A stretch of DNA of 33,245 nt from Rhizobium subbaraonis. GTDB lineage: Bacteria > Pseudomonadota > Alphaproteobacteria > Rhizobiales > Rhizobiaceae. Each line of letters begins with the position of its first letter. Position 1 is the first letter of the stretch. Location: contig NZ_OBQD01000034.1 of NCBI RefSeq assembly GCF_900220975.1, positions 1 through 33,245 on the forward strand, written 5' to 3'. The notes under the pieces are model-generated. The model had not been told where the DNA came from, made no database searches, and saw only the letters and a program-made list of their open reading frames with translations. Position numbers and translations under genes: made by a program. Below, piece after piece: positions 25,403-32,365 of this stretch.

Positions 25403-26377
25403 ATGACGACAAGGCGCGAGATCGTATTTGGACTGGGAGCCCTGGCCGGACTGATGTCCTTGCCGTCTTTGGCCCGAGCCGGTGCCGATGATCTCACGCG
25501 CATCTCCGGGCGCGCTTTCGGCACACGATGGCAGGTCACCGTTCCGGCCGATGCCGATGCCCGCAAGATTGGCGCGGATCTCCGGCACTTACTGGCCGGG
25601 ATCGATCATTCGATGAGCCCGTTTCGTGCGGGTTCGGAGCTTTCGCGCTTCAACAGCCGTTCGGAAATCACACCGTTCGCAGCCTCCGAGCCGCTTCGGA
25701 CGGTTGCTAGCAAGGCACTCGAGATTGCGCGATTGACCGGCGGCGCGTTCGATCCGGCCGTCGGGCCCGCTGTCCATCGTTACGGTTTCGGGCCGATCGC
25801 TGCCGGGCGGTCCGGTCGCTACACCGCTTTTGCCGTCAGTGCCGAAGGCCTCTCCAAAGCAGAGCCGGAACTTTCGCTCGATCTGTGCGGCATAGCCAAG
25901 GGCTACGCCGTCGACCGGCTTGCAGGACACCTGAGAGATCAAGGGCTGCCGAGTTTCCTGATCGAGGTGGGTGGCGAAGTCTATGGTTTCGGTGCGCGCC
26001 CTGACGGCCGTCCATGGCGCGTCGGCATTGCGGACCCGCTTCGCACCGGTGTCCACACGACGCTTCCCCTGACAGGCGTGGCGATGGCGACCTCGGGCGA
26101 TGCGATCAATGCCTATGAGATCGCGGGCCGCCGCTACAGTCATACGATCGATCCCGCAACCGGAGAGCCGGTTCGCAACAGCGTCGCCTCGGTTTCCGTT
26201 CTGGCCCCGACAGCGCTGGAGGCCGACGCGTTTGCGACCGCCCTTCTGGTAATGGGTCCTGAAGGCGGCCTTGCATTCGCCTCCGCCAACCGTCTGCCCG
26301 CGCTTTATCTGCTTCGCGAGGCGGGAGGTCTTAAGGCCAGAGCCAACAGGTTGTTCATCGACCAGGGGAGGGCATAA
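25403..26377 (+). CDS. apbE: FAD:protein FMN transferase (ApbE)
   Basis: ApbE attaches FMN from FAD to Thr/Ser of target subunits such as NqrC and NqrB. From ATG 25403 (TAGGAGC before it, four bases after nqrF) the protein is 324 residues. It begins with a twin-arginine-like signal (TTRREIVFGLGALAGLMSL), fitting a periplasmic enzyme. Family motifs are GRAFGTRWQV near 38, DHSMSPFRAGSELSRFN near 70, TGGAFDPAVGP near 110, DLCGIAKGYAVD near 157, EVGGEVYGFG near 182 and the HTIDPATGEPV metal/FAD site near 250. Placement after nqrF makes the Nqr subunits its targets. Confidence 0.95.
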   Translation: MTTRREIVFGLGALAGLMSLPSLARAGADDLTRISGRAFGTRWQVTVPADADARKIGADLRHLLAGIDHSMSPFRAGSELSRFNSRSEITPFAASEPLRTVASKALEIARLTGGAFDPAVGPAVHRYGFGPIAAGRSGRYTAFAVSAEGLSKAEPELSLDLCGIAKGYAVDRLAGHLRDQGLPSFLIEVGGEVYGFGARPDGRPWRVGIADPLRTGVHTTLPLTGVAMATSGDAINAYEIAGRRYSHTIDPATGEPVRNSVASVSVLAPTALEADAFATALLVMGPEGGLAFASANRLPALYLLREAGGLKARANRLFIDQGRA

Positions 26378-26381
26378 AGCC

Positions 26382-26543
26382 ATGCAGACCATTTTCGCCG
26401 CTGTTCTTCTGACCGGGCTTGCCATGCTCGCGCTGGCCGCCGGCCTTTTTGCCGGCCGCGCACCGCTCAAGGGATCGTGCGGCGGCGCGGCCTGCGGCGG
26501 CAAATGCCATGCTTGCGAACGATCCGAAGGAAGCGGGACATGA
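26382..26543 (+). CDS. nqrM: NqrM-like Na+-NQR maturation protein
   Basis: A 53-residue protein with one N-terminal membrane span (residues 3-24) followed by KGSCGGAACGGKCHACE. This matches NqrM, which has a span then KGSCGG and further Cys residues and is needed to load iron into the NqrD/E site. Four Cys are present here. It starts four bases after apbE, and its stop overlaps the CBS gene start. An upstream in-frame start at 26271 would lie inside apbE and is rejected. Confidence 0.85.
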   Translation: MQTIFAAVLLTGLAMLALAAGLFAGRAPLKGSCGGAACGGKCHACERSEGSGT

Positions 26544-26935
26544 AACTCGACACGGTCGCCGATCATATGCGCACGGACCTGATCACGCTGACGCCGGACA
26601 TGGAGATAGTACGGGCCGTGTCCGTGCTCATGCAAAACGGCGTGTCGGGTGCATGCGTCATCGACGGCGCCGGCGATCTCGTCGGCGTTCTGTCCAAACG
26701 CGATTGCCTGAAGGCCGCACTCAACGCCTCCTACTACAAACAATGGGGTGGCAGTGTCGCCGACTATATGAGCACCGAACTCGAGACGCTCGATGCGGGT
26801 ATCGACATCGTCGAAGCGTGTGAGCGCTTTGTCGCAAGCTCGTACCGGCGGTTCCCCGTCACCCGCCATGGCCGACTTGTCGGCCAGATCAGCCGTACCG
26901 ACGTCCTCAACGCCCTTTCACGGCAGTGGACATAA
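26540..26935 (+). CDS. CBS-pair domain protein
   Basis: A 131-residue protein made of two CBS domains: residues about 8-62 (MRTDLITLTPDMEIVRAVSVLMQNGVSGACVID, LVGVLSKRDCL) and about 75-130 (YMSTELETLDAGIDIVEACERF, RRFPVTRHGRLVGQISRTDVL). CBS pairs bind adenine nucleotides and often report energy state. The ATG at 26540 overlaps the nqrM stop; an earlier ATG at 26477 lies inside nqrM. Coupling to the nqr operon suggests an energy- or nucleotide-sensing role linked to Na+-NQR. That role is inferred. Confidence 0.92.
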   Translation: MKLDTVADHMRTDLITLTPDMEIVRAVSVLMQNGVSGACVIDGAGDLVGVLSKRDCLKAALNASYYKQWGGSVADYMSTELETLDAGIDIVEACERFVASSYRRFPVTRHGRLVGQISRTDVLNALSRQWT

Positions 26936-26966
26936 CAAAGCCCCGGAAAAGAAAAGGACCGATATC

Positions 26967-27629
26967 ATGACACGACAGCTCTCCAGAAGATTGTTTCTCG
27001 CAGGAACCAGTGCGGCAGCGTCCGCAGGTATCGTCGGGACAGCCAATGCGCAGGTGGCCTCCGGCGGCGCTGCAACCGTCTCCGTGCAGGAAGCCCTGAA
27101 ACAGCGCCGCTCTACCAAGCGCTTCGGGCGTGGTGACGTTGCGCGCGAAAAGGTGCTCGAAGCACTGTGGGCGGCCAATGGTGTCAACCGCGCGGACGGT
27201 GATGGACGCACAGCGCCCGCCTGGCACGGTGCGAAGAACGTCGATATCTACGTCGCGCTGGAAGATGGCGTCAGTCTCTACGACCCCGTGGCAAACGCTC
27301 TCAACAAAGTGGCCGATACCGATATTCGCGCCGATGTCAGCCCTACGGCTTTCGTACGCCGGGCGCCCGTGGTGCTGATCTATGTTTCCGATGCCGAGAA
27401 ACTTGCAACCGCCGCCGGCGAGTTGGCCACATCCGCACCCGAGGAACTGGTCATCGCCGCACGCGTCAACTCGGCCGTCATGGCCCAGAACGTCTATCTG
27501 TTCTGCGCTGCCGAAGGGCTCGGCACATGCCTCCTCGGTACCGTGGACAGGGAAGCCATCAAAACAGCGCTGAAGTTCCCGGACCATCTTTCGGTGACTT
27601 ATATCCAGCCCTTGGGCGAGATCGGCTGA
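26967..27629 (+). CDS. Tat-exported nitroreductase-fold (SagB/ThcOx-like) protein
   Basis: A 220-residue protein with a twin-arginine signal (SRRLFLAGTSAAASAGIVG, cleavage likely after ANA near 28), so folded and probably flavin-loaded before export. The mature part has QEALKQRRSTKRF near 45, ALWAANGVNRADG near 70, and a C-terminal LFCAAEGLGTCLLGTVDRE, the usual FMN-dependent nitroreductase pattern. It starts 31 bases after the CBS gene, so it could be the last gene of the nqr operon. A periplasmic flavin protein next to apbE and nqr may take part in electron transfer. The substrate is unknown. Confidence 0.85.
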   Translation: MTRQLSRRLFLAGTSAAASAGIVGTANAQVASGGAATVSVQEALKQRRSTKRFGRGDVAREKVLEALWAANGVNRADGDGRTAPAWHGAKNVDIYVALEDGVSLYDPVANALNKVADTDIRADVSPTAFVRRAPVVLIYVSDAEKLATAAGELATSAPEELVIAARVNSAVMAQNVYLFCAAEGLGTCLLGTVDREAIKTALKFPDHLSVTYIQPLGEIG

Positions 27630-27699
27630 TCTGGAGGGTGGGTACAGATCGACATACAGGCAGTGCCGCATATCCGGTGTTTCCGCAGAGACAGAAGCC

Positions 27700-27842
27700 G
27701 TGACGGCCGCAATTCTCTGGTGCGCGCTTGGCCTGCTCACCCTGGTTGGCGGAGCGGAAATACTGGTGCGCGGCGGGTCGATGCTTGCGCGCCAGCTGGG
27801 CATATCGCCGCTCGTCATCGGGCTCACATTTGTTGCGATCGG
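27700..27842 (+). pseudogene. 5' fragment of a Na+/Ca2+-exchanger-family gene
   Basis: The frame starting at GTG 27700 gives [25 protein letters not shown] and [20 protein letters not shown], the first alpha-1 half-repeat of YrbG/CaxA-type calcium/sodium antiporters. After about 47 residues, where family members read GTSAPE, it runs into IS630 sequence and soon stops. The remaining 250 or so residues are missing from the window. It is a clear remnant. Confidence 0.8.
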
Positions 27843-28498
27843 AGGCGGACGGCGGTGTGGGTTTTCCTCGGCCGCGCCGGGCTGACGGTCAAAAAAAGAC
27901 CGCGCACGCCGAAGAGCAGGAGCGGCCGGACGTCCTGACCCGAAGGCGGGACTGGTTCGACGCCCAGCCCGACCTCGATCCAGAGCGGCTCGTGTTCATC
28001 GACGAGACGTGGGCGTCGACCAACATGGCGAGGCGTCGCGGCCGGGTGCCGAAGGGCGAGCGGCTCCGCGCCGCGATCCCGCATGGCCACTGGAAGACCA
28101 CCACCTTCGTGGCCGGCCTGCGGCTCTCCGGCATGGTCGCGCCCATGGCGCTCGACGGCCCGATCAACGGCCGCAGCTTCCAGGCCTACGTCGATCAGGT
28201 TCTCGTCCCAGAGCTCAAGCCCGGCGACGTGGTCGTGATGGACAACCTCGGCAGCCATAAGGGCCCGGGCGTCCGCGCCGCGATCGAGGCGGCCGGCGCG
28301 AAGCTGCTCTATCTCCCGCCCTACAGCCCGGACTTCAACCCGATCGAGAACGCCTTCTCGAAGCTCAAGGCGCTGCTCCGAAAGGCCGCAGAGCGATCCG
28401 TCGACGGTCTCTGGGCCGTCATCGCACGCATCGCCAGACTCATCGAGTCCAACGAATGCGCCAACTTCTTCAAAGCCGCAGGATACGATCCGGATTAA
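27843..28498 (+). pseudogene. IS630-family transposase, 5' truncated, with a frameshift at an A7 run
   Basis: This is the C-terminal two thirds of an IS630/Tc1-like DDE transposase. Catalytic residues are visible: VFIDETW (first Asp), [10 protein letters not shown] (second Asp) and [17 protein letters not shown] (final Glu). The N-terminal HTH part is missing, and the left end joins the antiporter fragment directly. Upstream [14 protein letters not shown] is in one frame and [13 protein letters not shown] in the -1 frame. The switch falls on seven A followed by G (27891-27898), an A AAA AAG slippery heptamer, so it may be programmed frameshifting rather than decay. The stop codon TAA coincides with the target duplication of the next element. 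Confidence 0.85.
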
Positions 28499-28515
28499 GA
28501 GCGCCTAACAAAACC
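28499..28515. repeat. Terminal inverted repeat of the IS5-type element (left)
   Basis: GAGCGCCTAACAAAACC, the exact reverse complement of 29341-29357. The transposase stop codon lies inside it. Confidence 0.93.
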
Positions 28516-29307
28516 TCTTGCGGGCTCTGAATGCGATGATTGCCGCAGCGATGGTGAGGAAGGCGCGATAGAGGTCTGCGTGTCGCTCGTATCGGACGAC
28601 GAGGCGCCTGAAGCGGTTGATCCAGGCGAAGGTGCGCTCGACGACCCACCTGTGCTTTCCGAGATGGCTGCTGCTTTCGACGCCTCGTCTGGCGATGCGC
28701 GGGGTGATGGAGCGCGCCCGCAGGTCGCGCCGGCACCGATCGAAGTCGTAGGCCTTGTCGGCATGGAGTTTGACGGGTCGCCTGCGTGGTCGACCGCGCT
28801 TCTGCCTAACCGGCCGGACGGCGTCGACGACTGCGGTCAGAGCCATGCTGTCGTGGCGATTGGCTCCGGTCAGGACGATGGCGAGAGGAATGCCGGCGCC
28901 ATCGACCATGATGTGGCGCTTGGTCCCCGGCTTGCCGCGATCGGTCGGGTTCGGTCCCGTCTCCTCGCCCCCCTTTTCGCGGGAACGGAGGACGCGTCGA
29001 CCGAAGCACGCGACCAGTCGATCTGCCCGGCGAGGTTCAGCCGGTCGAGCATGTGGCGGTGGATCTCGTCCCACAAGCCGGCATCCTGCCAGGCTCGCAA
29101 TCGGCGCCAGCAGGTCATGCCGGAGCAGCCTGCCACCTCGAACGGCAACCGTTCCCACGGGATCGCCGTGTAGAGAACGAACAGGATGCCGACGAGCGCA
29201 TCCCGGGCCTCGACCGCAGGCCGCCCGCCCTTCGGACGAGCCTCACGAGCCGGCAGCAACGGCGCGATCTCGGCCCACAAATCATCCGGAAGAAGCTTCT
29301 TCACCAT
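28505..29307 (-). CDS. IS5-family transposase made by probable -1 frameshift
   Basis: The first frame (from ATG 29307) encodes the N-terminal IS4_5 helper domain: LLPDDLWAEIAPLLP, GGRPAVEARDALVGILFVLYTAIPW, and the first catalytic Asp in SVDASSV. The second frame carries GGEETGPNPTDRGKPGTKRHI, the second Asp in ADKAYD and the Glu region RWVVERTFAWINRFRRL. The frames join by a -1 step at AAAAGGGGGGC (about 28967-28977), a slippery run like that used by IS427-group elements. Joined, the protein is 267 residues, normal for the group. This looks programmed, not mutated, because both frames are open and key residues are present. Confidence 0.88.
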
Positions 29308-29340
29308 GTCGGAAAACTCACGCCGACATAGTTAACAAAT

Positions 29341-29357
29341 GGTTTTGTTAGGCGCTC
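29341..29357. repeat. Terminal inverted repeat of the IS5-type element (right)
   Basis: GGTTTTGTTAGGCGCTC, the exact reverse complement of the repeat at 28499-28515. TAA follows directly, matching the TAA before the left end. Confidence 0.93.
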
Positions 29358-29360
29358 TAA

Positions 29361-29375
29361 GGCGAATCCGCTCTA
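29361..29375. mobile_element. Likely right-end remnant of the IS630 element
   Basis: If the IS5 element and one TAA copy are removed, the IS630 stop codon is followed by GGCGAATCCGCTC and TA. IS630 elements end at TA target dinucleotides, and this short GC-rich sequence resembles such an end. No left-end partner is present to confirm it. Confidence 0.4.
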
Positions 29376-29518
29376 GCAACCGGATCTCGCTCAAGCGAAT
29401 GTCTCCATCAATTTCGGCGGCAATCAGCCGAATCGGCTCATGGCCCAATCTAGCAAACTCGCGATCGCAAATTGCGCTTCGGTGTTGACCAGGTGTTGAC
29501 CAGCCCAGAAAAGGGAAA
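29376..29518. other. Gene-free stretch with an 11-bp tandem repeat
   Basis: No convincing gene is seen. The only structure is GGTGTTGACCA repeated directly twice (about 29481-29502). A short ORF reading through here into the tRNA fragment is spurious. Confidence 0.5.
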
Positions 29519-29536
29519 AGCCGCCCGAAGGCGGCT
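29519..29536 (-). terminator. Intrinsic terminator of the former tRNA-Gly transcript
   Basis: AGCCGCC (29519-29525) and GGCGGCT (29530-29536) form a seven-pair stem with a CGAA loop. Read on the minus strand, the stem is followed by TTTCCCTTTTC, a fair U-rich tail. It lies 33 bases downstream of the tRNA 3' end in the tRNA direction, so it is probably the native terminator. It could also work weakly on the plus strand (CTTACTT). Confidence 0.65.
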
Positions 29537-29568
29537 CTTACTTAATCCCTTGATTTCCTTAGGAAATC

Positions 29569-29614
29569 TGGAGCGGGCGAAGGGATTCGAACCCTCGACC
29601 CCAACCTTGGCAAG
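29569..29614 (-). tRNA. 3' half of tRNA-Gly(GCC), att-site remnant, not a functional tRNA
   Basis: On the minus strand the 46 bases contain the 3' side of the anticodon arm with the GCC anticodon (CTTGCCAAG), the T arm with GGTTCGAATCC, the acceptor 3' strand CGCCCGC and TCCA. This matches a normal bacterial tRNA-Gly(GCC) 3' half. To the right of 29614 the sequence no longer fits the D arm or the GCGGGCG acceptor strand. Such a 3' half beside a tyrosine integrase is the usual scar of site-specific integration into a tRNA gene. The intact copy should be at the other end of the element. Confidence 0.8.
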
Positions 29615-29733
29615 ATTGACGAGACCCTACGCTACACTATCCGAATTCTCTCTATCATACTAAAATAATTATATAATTTCATTTTTGCATCGCCGTCTGT
29701 ATCCGTCAAATACGCTTCCATTTCTCTTTTTCC

Positions 29734-29781
29734 GCTGACAACTTGCTGACAAAGGCCAAGCAGTTATGCTATTGTCAGCAA
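29734..29781. promoter_or_regulatory. Triple GCTGACAA repeat overlapping the integrase promoter
   Basis: GCTGACAA occurs at 29734-29741 and again inside TTGCTGACAA (29743-29752). The latter has a perfect inverted partner TTGTCAGCAA at 29772-29781. TTGCTG (29743-29748) with TATGCT (29765-29770) after 16 bases forms a promoter-like pair, so the repeats flank the likely start of transcription. They may be integrase arm-type sites or an autorepression operator. Confidence 0.5.
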
Positions 29782-29812
29782 AATCGTCAACCGCAGTCAG
29801 AGAGGAAGCAAC

Positions 29813-31087
29813 ATGGCCAAACTCACCAAGCGGGCACTCGAAGCCATGACCCCGCCCGAGAAGGGCAAGCAGGCATTCTTGTGGGACGGCGAACTCCGGG
29901 GTTTCGGAGTCCGCATGCTCCCCTCCGGTCTCCAGACGTTCGTGCTGAATTATCGAAACGCGGCCAACAAGGAACGGCGCATTAATCTCGGCCGTTTCGG
30001 AGTGATGACCGTTGAGCAGGCTCGCGAAAAGGCCAAGGTCAAGCTCGGCATGATCGCGGACGGAGACGATCCTGCCGATGCCGACAAGGACCCGCATCAC
30101 CAGCAGACAGTCTCTGCCTTGTGTGACTGGTATCTCGCCGAGGCCGAGGCTGGCCGCATCCTCGGCCGCCGCAATCGGCCGATCAAGAAATCGACGCTCG
30201 CCATGGACAAGAGCCGCATCGAAACGCACATCAAGCCGCTCCTCGGCAGTCGCCTCGCGCATACGCTGAAGGTGGCCGATATCGAGGGGATGCAGTCGGA
30301 TATCGTGGCCGGCAAGACGGCGAAGCCGCGAGGCGGAGGTCGAGGCGGCGTCACGACCGGCGGCCCCGGCGTTGCCTCCCGCGCCGTCGGAACGCTCCAG
30401 AGTATCCTTGGTCACGCCGCCCGCCTCGACAAAATCGAAAGCCATCCGAGCCGCGGCGCGCGAAAGCTCGCGGGCAAGAAGAAACAGCGGCGGTTGAGCG
30501 TGGCCGAGATCAAGAAACTCGGCGCCGCGATGCGGCACGCGGAACGCAACGGCGAAAGCCCTGTGGCCCTCGCCATCGTTCGCTTCCTGGCGCTCACAGG
30601 CTTCCGCATCTCAGAGGGACAAGGCGTGCAACGCCATTGGCTCAACGCCGGGGTCGGCTACGTGGCTTTCCCCGACACCAAGAGCGATGCGCAGATCCGT
30701 GCGATCGGCCCTTCCGCCGCGAAGATCGCTGCCAGCCAGCCGGCTCGCGGCAATAATCCGTATGTCTTCCCGTCCGATATTACCGACGGCCATTTCACGT
30801 CGGCCAAGGCCTGCCTCTTCAGGCTCTGCGCCAGCGTCGGTATTGAGGGTGTCACGCCGCACACGCTGCGCCACACCTTCGGCAGCGTCGCCGGCGATCT
30901 CGGCTTCTCCGAGCTGACGATCAGGGCACTGCTTGGCCATGCTGCTCAAAGCGTGACACAGGGCTATGTCCATATCGATGAGGCCCTGAAGCTCGCCGTC
31001 ACCCGCACCTGCGAGGAAATCGCCTCCCTCCTGGATGAAGAGGACAAAGCCGTGTTTCCCGAACAGGTAGAAAGGCAGGCGGCGTGA
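29813..31087 (+). CDS. int: Tyrosine-type site-specific integrase
   Basis: A 424-residue phage/ICE-type integrase. The N-terminal arm-binding domain (DUF4102 type) is seen in KQAFLWDGELRGFGVRMLPSG and RINLGRFGVMTVEQAREKA (residues 15-75). The SAM-like core-binding domain is near 100-215. In the catalytic domain Arg is in LALTGFRISEGQG near 265, HTLRH near 350, GH in ALLGHAAQSV near 378, and the nucleophile Tyr in QGYVHID near 388. AGAGAGGAAG precedes the ATG. It begins about 200 bases from the tRNA-Gly fragment, which it probably uses as its target. Confidence 0.95.
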   Translation: MAKLTKRALEAMTPPEKGKQAFLWDGELRGFGVRMLPSGLQTFVLNYRNAANKERRINLGRFGVMTVEQAREKAKVKLGMIADGDDPADADKDPHHQQTVSALCDWYLAEAEAGRILGRRNRPIKKSTLAMDKSRIETHIKPLLGSRLAHTLKVADIEGMQSDIVAGKTAKPRGGGRGGVTTGGPGVASRAVGTLQSILGHAARLDKIESHPSRGARKLAGKKKQRRLSVAEIKKLGAAMRHAERNGESPVALAIVRFLALTGFRISEGQGVQRHWLNAGVGYVAFPDTKSDAQIRAIGPSAAKIAASQPARGNNPYVFPSDITDGHFTSAKACLFRLCASVGIEGVTPHTLRHTFGSVAGDLGFSELTIRALLGHAAQSVTQGYVHIDEALKLAVTRTCEEIASLLDEEDKAVFPEQVERQAA

Positions 31088-31165
31088 TGGCGCAGAGCAC
31101 GGACCCGCACCTTGCCGGCGACGGCTCCCGTCGCCGGTCCCGCAAGGTGTGTTCGATTTCAGTTA

Positions 31166-31194
31166 TTGCAGTTGATGACGTATATCCCTATATT
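31166..31194 (+). promoter_or_regulatory. Candidate promoter of the antitoxin-toxin pair
   Basis: TTGCAG (31166-31171) and TATATT (31189-31194) are separated by 17 bases, 21 bases before the ATG at 31216. A direct repeat TATAT-CCC-TATAT overlaps the -10 region and could serve autoregulation. Confidence 0.5.
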
Positions 31195-31215
31195 GGCAGG
31201 CAAGGAGAACATGCC

Positions 31216-31662
31216 ATGGCCAGCCAAGTCGTCCAGTTTGCCGGCCTTTCGGACCGGGATCGCAAGAATGTAACGCACCTGCCGAAACTCGGCGAGGGCG
31301 ATCATGTCGAACTGCATGTCCGCCGCCGGGACGGTGCGGAGCAGACGGTTTCACTGCCGCCGGCCGCCGCCAATGCCATAGAAACCCTGCTTTCGCGGCT
31401 GCTCAGCGGCGAACGGGTGGCGGTCATTGCCGAGAATCAGGAACTGAGCCCGACCGAAGCCTCGACCATTCTCGGCATCTCTCGTCCGCTTGTCGTCCAT
31501 CGCATGGACATCGGCGACCTGCCGTTCCGCTACGTCGGAAAGCATCGCCGCGCCTCGCTCAAGGACGTGCTGGCGCTGAAGGCGCAGCTCGACGTCCAGC
31601 GCAAGGCCATGCAGGATCTGGCGGCTGACGCCGAGGACCTCCATCTGCGCTATGGCATTTAG
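31216..31662 (+). CDS. HTH/excisionase-type DNA-binding protein, probable antitoxin
   Basis: From ATG 31216 (AAGGAG eight bases upstream) the protein is 148 residues. The middle part has LSPTEASTILGISRPLVVHRMDIGDLPFRYVGKHRRASLKDVLALK (about residues 73-118), an excisionase/MerR-like winged-helix DNA-binding domain often seen in antitoxins paired with PIN toxins. A longer frame from 31084 would cross the promoter and is less likely. Its 3' end overlaps the PIN gene by 11 bases, as in toxin-antitoxin operons. It probably binds its own promoter and neutralises the PIN protein. Confidence 0.8.
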   Translation: MASQVVQFAGLSDRDRKNVTHLPKLGEGDHVELHVRRRDGAEQTVSLPPAAANAIETLLSRLLSGERVAVIAENQELSPTEASTILGISRPLVVHRMDIGDLPFRYVGKHRRASLKDVLALKAQLDVQRKAMQDLAADAEDLHLRYGI

Positions 31663-32227
31663 TCTCTCCGTCGCAGTCTGCGATGCCTGCATCCTCTATC
31701 CGTTCCATTTGAGAAATATCATCGTCCAGGCCAGCGTCGATCGCCTGTTCCATGCGCGCTGGACCGACACGATCCATGACGAATGGATGCGCAACCTCGT
31801 GGCCAAAACGCCGGGCCTCTCGATCGACCGGCTGGAAGCCACCAAGCGCCTCATGGACGTCGCCCTGCCGAGCGCGATGGTCGCCGGATACGAAAGGCAT
31901 GTTCAGGCCGTCAGTCTCCCCGACCCGGATGATCGTCATGTCGCAGCGGCCGCCATCGAGGCCGGTGCATCGACAATCATCACCTGGAACCTGCGCGATT
32001 TTCCGGTCGGCGAGCTGCGCAAGCATGGCCTCATGCGTCAGTCGCCGGATGTTTTCCTTGCCGCTCTCTACGAGCACGTTCCGGAGCAGCTTGTCAGCTC
32101 GCTGGCGAATGCGCGGAGCAATCTCAGCCGGTCGCGTGTTTCGGCCACAGACTTCATCGGCATCCTGCGCGACCAGAAGCTCATCAGGCTGGCGGCGCAG
32201 ATCGAGAAACACGTCGGCGATCTCTAG
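31652..32227 (+). CDS. PIN-domain protein, probable VapC-like toxin
   Basis: A 191-residue protein. The PIN part covers about 1-130: VAVCDACILYP with the first acidic residue near 11, IHDEWMRNL with Glu near 43, PDPDDRHVAAAAIEAGA with Asp residues near 91-94, and IITWNLRDFP with Asp near 114. These are the metal-binding acids of PIN ribonucleases. The C-terminal 60 residues form an extra helical part, making it longer than classical VapC. Overlap with the upstream HTH gene supports a type II toxin-antitoxin pair that could stabilise the integrated element. Confidence 0.85.
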   Translation: MAFSLSVAVCDACILYPFHLRNIIVQASVDRLFHARWTDTIHDEWMRNLVAKTPGLSIDRLEATKRLMDVALPSAMVAGYERHVQAVSLPDPDDRHVAAAAIEAGASTIITWNLRDFPVGELRKHGLMRQSPDVFLAALYEHVPEQLVSSLANARSNLSRSRVSATDFIGILRDQKLIRLAAQIEKHVGDL

Positions 32228-32365
32228 GGCGGTTTTCTCCGTTCCCTGAAACCCTGATCCACGGTTTTACGTGTTTCCGGCTTTACGCCGAAGACGACAT
32301 TCCCCGGCTCGTTGCAATATCCCGGTGCACAGCCAGTCCGATTTCAGAGTGATGGTTCCGCACAT

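Larger units (their letters stand above)
28499..29357 (-). mobile_element. IS5-family (IS427-like) insertion sequence, complete
   Basis: An 859-bp element bounded by perfect 17-bp inverted repeats and carrying one transposase on the minus strand in two overlapping frames. TAA occurs directly outside both ends (28496-28498 and 29358-29360), fitting the short TNA-type target duplication of the IS427 group. It is inserted exactly at the stop codon of the IS630 remnant. All parts look intact, so it may be active. Confidence 0.9.

Noticed and set aside
25589-26869. 426-residue minus-strand ORF spanning apbE, nqrM and the CBS gene
   Set aside because: It runs antisense through three well-identified genes and shows no domain.
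29615-29645. 5' half of a tRNA-Gly on the minus strand
   Set aside because: The sequence next to the 3' half has some resemblance to a D arm, but the acceptor strand needed to pair with CGCCCGC is missing. I treat only the 3' half as tRNA-derived.
29472-29663. 63-residue ORF containing ERAKGFEPSTPTLARL
   Set aside because: This peptide is the well-known false translation across the complement of a tRNA gene. Here it reads through the tRNA-Gly 3' half and its terminator.
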